A DNA stretch of 64,000 nucleotides from an uncultured Lactobacillus sp. (GTDB lineage: Bacteria > Bacillota > Bacilli > Lactobacillales > Lactobacillaceae): positions 1 through 64,000 of the forward strand of contig CAMKZU010000005.1 in assembly GCA_946477855.1 (NCBI GenBank), in the 5' to 3' direction. Below the pieces are notes generated by a model that saw nothing but the letters and a program-made list of their open reading frames with translations, did no database searches and was not told the origin of the DNA. Positions within the stretch are counted from its first letter, which is position 1, and every line of letters begins with the position of its first letter. Position numbers and translations under genes: made by a program. Positions 28,138 through 35,635 of this stretch are shown one piece after another.

Positions 28138-29985
28138 ATGAAAAGAAATGATCAAAATATTGCTAAAGCTATTTTAGCTAGTATTGGCGGCGCCAAAAAT
28201 ATAGCTAACATTTCCCACTGTTCAACCAGATTGAGAATTACCCCTGTTGACAAGGATAAAGTAGATGAAGCTGGTATTGAACAAATTGACGGTGTTAAAG
28301 GTCAATTTTATTCGGGTAATCAGTTACAAATAATTTTAGGGACTGGATTAGTGGGGAGGATCTATGACATCATTAATCCAGAAGAAAAAGAAGGCAGCAC
28401 TGATCAATATGCTGGTATGTCGTTACCTAAAAAGCTTTCCCGAATTTTAGGTGATATTTTTATACCAGTCATTCCAGCGTTAGTTGCGACTGGATTATTT
28501 AGTGGGATTATCAATTGTTTAACTGCTTTTCATGTGCAAATGAGTCCAGCGGTCTTAACCATAGCTACTGTTTTAATGAAAACAGCATTTACATTTTTGC
28601 CAGTACTAATTGCGTGGTCAGGAATGAAACAATTTGGCGGCTCTCCTGTTTTAGGTCTAATTTTGGGTTTAATGCTGGTCAATCCGCTTCTTCCTAATCC
28701 CAATGATGTGATTAAAGGGACTGTAAAGGCATTAACTGTTAACATTTTAGGTATTCATGTCAATATTGTTAGTTATGCGGGATCAGTTTTACCAGCTCTT
28801 GTGGTGGTATTAGTAGCCGCAATGATAGAAAAACGATTAAAAAAAGTTGTACCTGATAGTTTAGACTTAATTATCACTCCGTTTGTTACACTCTTGATAT
28901 CAGGTTTATTAGGAATACTGATAATTGGACCAATTTGTCAACAAGTAGAACAGGGCATTTTGTTTGTAGCAAAAGCAGTGATTAATTTACCATTCGGTCT
29001 CGGTGGATTAATTATTGGAGGAACGCAACAAGCGATTGTTGTAACTGGGATGCACCATATCTTTTTAGCTTTGGAAAGCAGCTTGCTGGCAACAACCGGT
29101 TATAATCCCTTTAATGCAATGATTACGGGGGGAATTATTGCCCAGGCTACTGCCGCTTTTGTTACTAGCTTAAAAGTAAAAGACCCTAAAAAGCGCAGCT
29201 TATATACTTCTTCATCATTACCAGCGTTTTTAGGTATCACAGAACCAGCAATTTTTGGTGTGAATTTACGTTTTGGTTTGCCATTTATATTTGCGTTATG
29301 TGGTGGAGCTGCATCAGGAATGCTAGCTGGTCTGCTCCACGCTGCAAGTACAGGAATGGGTGTTGCTGCATTACCAGGTTTAGTAACATATTTATACAGC
29401 AAACAAGCTATTTTAAATTACGTGTTAATCCACGTAACAGCCATGTTGGTTTCGGGTGGACTAGTTTACTTCTTTTTTGACCCAAACAAAGAAATTAAAG
29501 ATGAAACAGAAAAAGAAACAAATCAACCTCATAATTATGCTATCGTTTCACCAGTCAATGGCAGTTTTAAAAGTAATGATCAAATTAAAGACCAAACTTT
29601 TGCTAAAGAAATATTAGGGCAAACAGTTGGAATTGAACCTAAAGATGGCAAAATTTATGCTCCTATTTCCGGCAAGGTAGTAATGCTGGCTCCTACAAAG
29701 CATGCAATTGGAATTAAAGATGATAAAACGGGTATAGAAGTTTTGTTGCACTTAGGTATTGATACTGTTGAAATGAAAGGCAAACCGTTTAAAGCAGCGG
29801 TTAATGTTGGAGATACTGTTTTTAAGGGACAGTTATTGCTAGAAATGAATATTGAAAGTATTAAACAAGCCAATTATGATCCTATAGTTTTGCTGGTGAT
29901 TACCAAAAATACAGGTAAAAAGTTTGAAGTTAAAAAGCAAAGTTCAATAATTCATGCAAGACAAGATTTACTTTATTTAAATTAA
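28138..29985 (+). CDS. PTS beta-glucoside-family EIIBCA
   Basis: 615 aa. EIIB (NISHCSTRLRI), EIIC (GGTQQAIVVTGMHHIFLALE), EIIA (HAIGIKDDKTGIEVLLHLGIDTVEMKG). Confidence 0.93.
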   Translation: MKRNDQNIAKAILASIGGAKNIANISHCSTRLRITPVDKDKVDEAGIEQIDGVKGQFYSGNQLQIILGTGLVGRIYDIINPEEKEGSTDQYAGMSLPKKLSRILGDIFIPVIPALVATGLFSGIINCLTAFHVQMSPAVLTIATVLMKTAFTFLPVLIAWSGMKQFGGSPVLGLILGLMLVNPLLPNPNDVIKGTVKALTVNILGIHVNIVSYAGSVLPALVVVLVAAMIEKRLKKVVPDSLDLIITPFVTLLISGLLGILIIGPICQQVEQGILFVAKAVINLPFGLGGLIIGGTQQAIVVTGMHHIFLALESSLLATTGYNPFNAMITGGIIAQATAAFVTSLKVKDPKKRSLYTSSSLPAFLGITEPAIFGVNLRFGLPFIFALCGGAASGMLAGLLHAASTGMGVAALPGLVTYLYSKQAILNYVLIHVTAMLVSGGLVYFFFDPNKEIKDETEKETNQPHNYAIVSPVNGSFKSNDQIKDQTFAKEILGQTVGIEPKDGKIYAPISGKVVMLAPTKHAIGIKDDKTGIEVLLHLGIDTVEMKGKPFKAAVNVGDTVFKGQLLLEMNIESIKQANYDPIVLLVITKNTGKKFEVKKQSSIIHARQDLLYLN

Positions 29986-29998
29986 AATTACAGATATA

Positions 29999-30048
29999 GC
30001 CTTCAAGAAATATCCTTATCATGATATAGTTTTTGAAGGCTATTTTTG
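29999..30048 (+). terminator. Terminator downstream of EIIBCA
   Basis: ATAGCCTTCAAGAAA...TTTTTGAAGGCTATTTTTG. Confidence 0.75.
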
Positions 30049-30083
30049 ATAAATAAGATAAATAAATAGAAAGGGGCGGGAAA

Positions 30084-30863
30084 GTGATTGAAGACTTAGT
30101 AATCAAGAATTTTGAAATGTTAACTACAACTGATAAACATATTTGGCAGTATATCAAAGAAAATAAAAAAAGAGTTTATAAGCTTAATTTAAAAAGCTTG
30201 GCTCAAAAATGTAATGTTTCAACTTCTGCAATAGTAAGATTTTCTAAGCGCATATCTTTACAAGGGTTTTCGGAATTAAAATATTTGTTAAGACAAGAAG
30301 ATGAACCAGAAAAATTTAATGGCAATATTTTTGAGCAATACCAAATAAAAATGGATGAATTTTTCGAAAATATTACTAAGAAAGACATTAGGCCTGTTTG
30401 TCGTTTGTTAAGTAGCAGTAAAAAGATTTTTGTCTATGGTACTGGCACTTTGCAGCGAACCATAGCCCAAGAAATTAGGCGCTTATTTTTAACAATTAAT
30501 ATTCCCATCTTTTTTATTGAGGGCGTTGACGAGCTGTCGGCTTTGACTGCTTCTTTGACTCAAGATGATGTGGTTATTTTAATAACGTTAAAGGGTTCTT
30601 CCGATAACGCTATACTATTTGCCAAGAATTTAAAAGCTAATGGAATACCGTTCATTTCTATTGTAGAAAGAGTTGATAATGAAATATCCCGCTTGAGTGA
30701 TCAAAATATTTTTATTGATCCGATTGAACTTAAACTAAACCCAAGTAGACAACTATCAATTAAAGATCCGTATTTCATAATGGTTAGTGTACTGTTTATA
30801 AGAATGAATCGTTATTTATGTGAAATTAAAGAAAATACAATAGACAAAAAGCAAGATAATTGA
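30084..30863 (+). CDS. RpiR/MurR-family transcriptional regulator
   Basis: HTH (LAQKCNVSTSAIVRFSKRISLQGFSELKYLL) plus SIS domain. Confidence 0.9.
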   Translation: MIEDLVIKNFEMLTTTDKHIWQYIKENKKRVYKLNLKSLAQKCNVSTSAIVRFSKRISLQGFSELKYLLRQEDEPEKFNGNIFEQYQIKMDEFFENITKKDIRPVCRLLSSSKKIFVYGTGTLQRTIAQEIRRLFLTINIPIFFIEGVDELSALTASLTQDDVVILITLKGSSDNAILFAKNLKANGIPFISIVERVDNEISRLSDQNIFIDPIELKLNPSRQLSIKDPYFIMVSVLFIRMNRYLCEIKENTIDKKQDN

Positions 30864-30877
30864 AGTTTAACTGTATC

Positions 30878-30924
30878 AAAAAAGCTCTGCGTCTTGAATA
30901 CCAAATTCAAAAGGCAGAGCTTTT
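30878..30924. terminator. Bidirectional terminator between convergent genes
   Basis: AAAAAAGCTCTGC...GCAGAGCTTTT. Confidence 0.8.
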
Positions 30925-30945
30925 GGTTAATTAATTTAGTTGTTT

Positions 30946-31749
30946 TTATGCCAACAATATCGCATCGTCTTCAAGACCTGCACCAACATGCTTTTGGAAC
31001 AATTCCATTAACTTAGGCACAGTTAGGTTTTGCTTATCTTCCCCGGCTAAGTCAATTGCAACACGACCTTGATGCAACATAATCAAACGATTGCCATAGC
31101 GGATTGCATCTTCCATGTTATGGGTAACCATAAAAGCAGTTAGGTGTTGTTCTGATATTAATTTCTCTGTTAACTGCATAACCGTTATTGAAGTTTGCGG
31201 ATCAAGAGCAGCAGTATGCTCATCCAGTAAAATCAAATCTGGTCTTTGCAAAGTAGCCATTAAGAGTGTAATTGCTTGTCTTTGACCACCGGAAAGAAGT
31301 CCAATTTCAGTTTCCAAACGATTTTCCAGATTTAAGTTTAGTTGGGCAAGCTGTTTTTTGAAAAACTTTCTATCCTGTTTTTTAACTCCGGGACGAAAGC
31401 CCCGCCGTTGACCTCTTTTCATTGCCAAGGCCAAATTTTCTTCGACGGTCAGTCTTACTGCAGTCCCCATTTTAGGATCTTGGAAGACGCGACTGATATT
31501 TTGGGCACGTTTAGTTACAGGCAATTTGGTAATGTCGTTGCCATTTAAAATTATTTGACCTTCTTGAATTGGCAGCGTTCCGGCAATGCTGTTAAGCAGC
31601 GTAGATTTTCCAGCACCGTTACTACCAATAATAGTTACAAAATCGCCCGCTTCTAAATTAAGGTCAATTCCGCGCAGTACCCGATTTTCGTTTACAGTTC
31701 CGCGCTCGAATGTTTGATGTAAGTTCTTAATTTTTAGTACTTCCGGCAT
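30946..31749 (-). CDS. ABC transporter ATP-binding protein
   Basis: Walker A (IIGSNGAGKSTLL), signature (LSGGQRQAITLLMA), Walker B (LILLDEHTAALDP). Confidence 0.93.
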   Translation of the reverse strand: MPEVLKIKNLHQTFERGTVNENRVLRGIDLNLEAGDFVTIIGSNGAGKSTLLNSIAGTLPIQEGQIILNGNDITKLPVTKRAQNISRVFQDPKMGTAVRLTVEENLALAMKRGQRRGFRPGVKKQDRKFFKKQLAQLNLNLENRLETEIGLLSGGQRQAITLLMATLQRPDLILLDEHTAALDPQTSITVMQLTEKLISEQHLTAFMVTHNMEDAIRYGNRLIMLHQGRVAIDLAGEDKQNLTVPKLMELFQKHVGAGLEDDAILLA

Positions 31750-32644
31750 CTTTTTTTCCTCCTTTTAGATTGTGTGGTAAATGGAAATTAGGTAATGTTA
31801 AACAAACAACTAAAACTAAGGCTGAAGCTAATTTGGCATCAGACGGTTCAACGTTCATTTGGAATACCAGAGCTAAGATTAGGCGGTAAATAATTGCCCC
31901 TAATACTAAAGTCAATAAGCGACCACCGATTGACAGATTGCGTAAAAGTACCTCGGCGATGATAATTGATGCCAGTCCAATAACCAGGGTACCTACACCA
32001 GAGTTTAAATCGGCAAAGCCGTTATTCTGTGATAACAGTCCGCCAGATAGGGCAATGCAGCCATTAGAAATCATGTAACCTAAAATTTTCATCCCCTGAG
32101 TTTTGATGCCGTTGGCAGCACTCATTTGCGGGTTATCACCAGTGGCTCTCATAGCCAAGCCTATTTCTGTTTTGAAGAAAACGACTAATAAGAAGATCAC
32201 TAAAAGTGCAATTATCAGTCCCATTGCAATTACAGCATTGTTACGACTTAAGCCCCAATTTTGCGCAATTGTAAAGACCGTGTCCTTGCCAAGTAGTGAA
32301 ACATTAGCAGCATTCTGCATTACTCTGGAAGTAATTGAATATAGTCCAGTCATAGTGATGATTCCTGCTAACAAAGAAGGTATGCGCAATTTTGTGTTCA
32401 AAATGCCTGTTACCAAACCGGCAATTAAGCCGCCAATAAATGCAGCGCCAGTTGCTAATATGGGATTAATTCCCTTAATTATGCACATGGTGGCAATGGC
32501 TCCTCCTAAGGGAAAACTGCCTTCTGCTGTCATATCGGCTAAGTCTAAAATACGGAAAGTTAAGTAGACCCCAATTGCCATCAACGACCAGAGTAGTCCC
32601 TGCGAAGTAGACGATAGTAATAACTCCCAAAATGTATTTAACAT
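31727..32644 (-). CDS. ABC transporter permease
   Basis: About 305 aa, polytopic; BPD_transp_2-like (GLLWSLMAIGVYLTFRILDLADMTAEGSFPLGGA). Confidence 0.9.
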   Translation of the reverse strand: MLNTFWELLLSSTSQGLLWSLMAIGVYLTFRILDLADMTAEGSFPLGGAIATMCIIKGINPILATGAAFIGGLIAGLVTGILNTKLRIPSLLAGIITMTGLYSITSRVMQNAANVSLLGKDTVFTIAQNWGLSRNNAVIAMGLIIALLVIFLLVVFFKTEIGLAMRATGDNPQMSAANGIKTQGMKILGYMISNGCIALSGGLLSQNNGFADLNSGVGTLVIGLASIIIAEVLLRNLSIGGRLLTLVLGAIIYRLILALVFQMNVEPSDAKLASALVLVVCLTLPNFHLPHNLKGGKKDAGSTKN

Positions 32645-32674
32645 AACTATTGATTCACGCTGCCTTTCTTTAAT

Positions 32675-33643
32675 TTACTTAGGTGCTTTAATTGAAGCAG
32701 GGTCAATTCCAAGTGCCTTTGCCATTTTCTTGTTAACCACCAATTTCAAATCGGTAGCTTTTTCAACAGGCATGTCTTTAGGTTTAGCTTTACCATCTAA
32801 AATCTTAGCAGCCATTTTACCGGTTTGTTTACCAAGTGCCTCATAATCTATTCCAATAGAAGCCAAGCCGCCAGTTTTAACTTGATCCGTTGAACCGGCT
32901 ACCAGTGGAATCTTCTTTTCCTTAACAACCTTACCAATAATTGAAGAAGCAGAGGCAAAAGTATTGTCTGTTGGTACGTAAATTCCTTGTACTTTTCCTG
33001 CTAAAGTTTCAGTGACTTGTTGAACATCATTTGTTGTGTTGGCCGTCTTAATTAAAACTTTGACTCCGGCTTTTTTAAGTGCCTTGACAGCTAGATCAGC
33101 TTGAATTTTGGAATTGGCTTCGCCCGCATTGTACATAATGCCAATTGTTTTAGCCTTAGGCACAATTGATAAAAGTAATTTGATTTGTTTATCAATTGAA
33201 ACCATATCAGTGGTTCCTGTGACATTTCTGCCAGGTTTAGCGTCTGAATTTACTAGTTTGGCAGCTTTCAGATCAGTCACAGCAGTCACTACAATCGGAA
33301 TATCTTGGGTCGCATTTGCTACGCTTTGTGCTGCTGGGGTGGCAATACCTAAAATTAAATCTGATTTTTCGTTGACTAGTTTTTCACTCATGCTCTTCAA
33401 ATTGTCTTGACTATTTTGCGCATTTTGGTAATCAATCTTTAAATTTTTGCCTTCAACGTAGCCTTTTTCTTTCAGTCCTTCTTTAAAGCCCTTGTTGGCT
33501 TCATCTAAAGAGGGATGTTGTACTACCTGCAGTATACCGACATGTTTGACAGTTGCTGTACTGCCTGATTTTTTGTTATTGCAACCACTTAATAGTAACA
33601 AACCGGTTAAGGCCATTCCCATAACTAATTTCTTAATTCGCAT
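32675..33643 (-). CDS. ABC transporter substrate-binding lipoprotein (TrpX-like family), copy A
   Basis: Lipobox LLLLSGCNN; HVGILQVVQHPSLDEANKGF...IKTANTTNDVQQVTETLAG. Confidence 0.9.
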   Translation of the reverse strand: MRIKKLVMGMALTGLLLLSGCNNKKSGSTATVKHVGILQVVQHPSLDEANKGFKEGLKEKGYVEGKNLKIDYQNAQNSQDNLKSMSEKLVNEKSDLILGIATPAAQSVANATQDIPIVVTAVTDLKAAKLVNSDAKPGRNVTGTTDMVSIDKQIKLLLSIVPKAKTIGIMYNAGEANSKIQADLAVKALKKAGVKVLIKTANTTNDVQQVTETLAGKVQGIYVPTDNTFASASSIIGKVVKEKKIPLVAGSTDQVKTGGLASIGIDYEALGKQTGKMAAKILDGKAKPKDMPVEKATDLKLVVNKKMAKALGIDPASIKAPK

Positions 33644-33677
33644 TTTTCTTCCTCCGTAAATCTAATCTTCATAACGT

Positions 33678-33707
33678 AAAAACACCCACTTATTTCTAAG
33701 TGGGTGT
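33678..33707 (-). terminator. Attenuator terminator, leader A
   Basis: Minus strand ACACCCACTTAGAAATAAGTGGGTGTTTTTA: 11-bp perfect stem plus U-tract, just upstream of the copy A gene. Confidence 0.88.
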
Positions 33708-33935
33708 ACAAGTTATCATTTTCATTAATAATTATTTGTGATTAACCACTTAGAAAGCTATGTGGCTAACCGCAACTAAAGGACTCTAGCCATCATAGAT
33801 AAATTCAAAACTTGAATCTGGTTTGAATTCATCTAGATGAACCCAAACCCTATCTAAAATAGCTAAAGTAGTAACGATTATTCAGTTGTGAGATGTGTTT
33901 AATATAATATTTCATTTAAGATCAACCTCCAACCT
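33682..33935 (-). promoter_or_regulatory. Tyr-leader attenuator A (leader peptide plus alternative RNA pairings)
   Basis: Six mutually exclusive complementary segments. 1:2 UAGCUAUUUUAGAUA/UAUCUAUGAUGGCUA, 3:4 GGUUAGCCAC/GUGGUUAAUC, 5:6 terminator; versus 2:3 UGGCUA/UAGCCA and 4:5 UUUCUAAGUGG/CCACUUAGAAA. Confidence 0.75.
33850..33915 (-). CDS. Tyr-rich leader peptide A, MKYYIKHISQLNNRYYFSYFR
   Basis: GGAGG Shine-Dalgarno 10 nt upstream of ATG; 21 codons plus TAG; paralogous peptide at 35263-35319. Confidence 0.8.
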   Translation of the reverse strand: MKYYIKHISQLNNRYYFSYFR

Positions 33936-34104
33936 TAATGAGAAGATTATAAAAAATAAAGAAGAAAAAGTCAAGGAATAATAAAATTTGGTTGCAATTG
34001 ATGTGTAACCTAAGGGAATTTTTCAAATTTATTTTGCCAAAATGTTTAAGCTAGTTTTTTGTTTTACATAAAAAAAACTGCCCTTGTGGCAGTCTGTTTC
34101 CCGT

Positions 34105-35076
34105 TTATTTTGGAGCTTTAATTGATTTAGGATCAATTCCCAGTGCTTTGGCCATACTTTTGTTCACAACTAATTTCATGTCGTGTGCTTTTTCGACCGG
34201 CATATTCGCAGGTTTAGCTTTGCCAGATAAAATTTTAGCAGCCATTTTCCCGGTTTGTTCTCCCAATAATTCGTAATCAATACCGATTGAAGCTAAGCCA
34301 CCAGTTTTGACTTGATCAACTGAACTTGCTACCAGAGGAACTTTCTTTTCTTTGACAACTTTGCCAACTACTGAAGCTGCTGAATCAAAGGTATTATCGG
34401 TAGGAACGAAAATACCGTCAACTTTTGAAGCCAGAGTTTCTGTTACTTGTTGGACATCATTAGTAGTATTTGCCGTTTTAATTAAAACTTTCACTCCTGC
34501 TTTTTTTAGTGCAGCTGTTGCTAAGTCAGCCTGAATTTTGGAGTTTGATTCACCAGCGTTGTACATGATACCGATAGTTTTAGCCTTCGGAACAATTGAC
34601 AGCAGCAACTTAATCTGGCGTTTAATTGAAACCATATCTGTTGTTCCCGTAATATTCCTGCCCGGTTTTTCATCTGAATTAACGAGTTTGGCTGCTTTTA
34701 AATCAGTAACTGCGGTAACAACAGTAGGAATTTTTTGTGTAGCATTGGCCACACTCTGAGCAGCTGGTGTCGCAATACCTAAAATTAAATCGGACTTTTC
34801 GTTGACTAGTTTTTCACTCATACTCTTTAAATTATCTTGATTATTTTGCGCATTCTGGTAATCAATCTTGAGATTTTTGCCTTCAACGAAGCCTTCTTCT
34901 TTTAGTCCTTTTTTGAAACCTTTGTATGCCTTGTCTAAAGAAGGGTGCTGCACTACTTGCAACACACCGACATGTTTAACTTCAGTGGCGGATTTGTCTG
35001 CTTTTTTACTGCTGCAACCGCCTAACGTCATTAATCCTACAATTGTAATTCCTGCAACTAATTTTCTCAAATGCAT
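34105..35076 (-). CDS. ABC transporter substrate-binding lipoprotein (TrpX-like family), copy B
   Basis: Highly similar to copy A; lipobox LMTLGGCSS. The start at 35076 (MHLRKLV) after GGAGG is preferred to the ORF-track start at 35103, which falls in the terminator. Confidence 0.9.
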   Translation of the reverse strand: MHLRKLVAGITIVGLMTLGGCSSKKADKSATEVKHVGVLQVVQHPSLDKAYKGFKKGLKEEGFVEGKNLKIDYQNAQNNQDNLKSMSEKLVNEKSDLILGIATPAAQSVANATQKIPTVVTAVTDLKAAKLVNSDEKPGRNITGTTDMVSIKRQIKLLLSIVPKAKTIGIMYNAGESNSKIQADLATAALKKAGVKVLIKTANTTNDVQQVTETLASKVDGIFVPTDNTFDSAASVVGKVVKEKKVPLVASSVDQVKTGGLASIGIDYELLGEQTGKMAAKILSGKAKPANMPVEKAHDMKLVVNKSMAKALGIDPKSIKAPK

Positions 35077-35089
35077 CTTGTTCCTCCAT

Positions 35090-35120
35090 AAAAAAATACC
35101 CACTTACTTCTAAGCGGGTA
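35090..35120 (-). terminator. Attenuator terminator, leader B
   Basis: Minus strand TACCCGCTTAGAAGTAAGTGGGTATTTTTTT, immediately before the SD/ATG of copy B. Confidence 0.88.
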
Positions 35121-35335
35121 CACAGGAATTAAATTACCAAAATGATTGGATGTGGTTAGCCACTTAGAAAGCTATGTGGCTAACCATACTAAAAGAGCCT
35201 AGCCATCATAGATAAATTCAAACTTGAGTTTCGTTTGAATTCATCTAGATGAACCCAAACACTTATCTATAGTAGCTAAGGTAATAACGATTATTTAGCT
35301 GTTTACTAAAAGTAATCATTAAAACTTACCTCCAA
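35097..35335 (-). promoter_or_regulatory. Tyr-leader attenuator B (leader peptide plus alternative RNA pairings)
   Basis: Same architecture as leader A: 1:2 UAGCUACUAUAGAUAA/UUAUCUAUGAUGGCUA; 3:4 perfect GGUUAGCCAC/GUGGCUAACC; 4:5 CUUUCUAAGUGG/CCGCUUAGAAG competes with terminator 5:6. Confidence 0.75.
35263..35319 (-). CDS. Tyr-rich leader peptide B, MITFSKQLNNRYYLSYYR
   Basis: GGAGG Shine-Dalgarno upstream of ATG; 18 codons plus TAA; conserved QLNNRYY(F/L)SY(F/Y)R with leader A. Confidence 0.8.
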   Translation of the reverse strand: MITFSKQLNNRYYLSYYR

Positions 35336-35635
35336 CTTCGATAATCGCATTATAAAAAAATAAAAAATTAAAGTCAAGTATTAATATTACTTTTATTTAG
35401 TTTAAAAATAAAATCTTGTTGGATATTGGGACAAAAACGCTCTATTGATATAAGTAGTAAAATTTTGCAGTTGGCTTTACAAAACCCGCTATAGAAGCAT
35501 CTTTTAGCATTTCTCTGACAGTAGCTTCAGCTATGGTTAAAACAATTTTACTTTATGACCTGCTCTTAAAATTAATTAGTAAGCGCTCTTTTTAATCGTT
35601 ATAATACAGATAATAAAAACATGGGGGAGATAAAC

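Noticed and set aside
35077-35103. N-terminal extension MGIFLWRNK of substrate-binding protein copy B
   Set aside because: The extension is translated from the terminator hairpin/U-tract; an SD plus ATG at 35076 gives a normal lipoprotein signal peptide.
33682-35335. T-box riboswitch interpretation of the two leaders
   Set aside because: No AGGGUGGNACCGCG-type antiterminator bulge or Stem I specifier organisation could be found; SD-preceded Tyr-rich uORFs and the pairing cascade fit attenuation better.
35405-35515. Short minus-strand reading frame SKIVLTIAEATVREMLKDASIAGFVKPTAKFYYLYQ upstream of levR
   Set aside because: Possible regulator or excisionase relic but only about 35 codons with no start context; cannot be supported.
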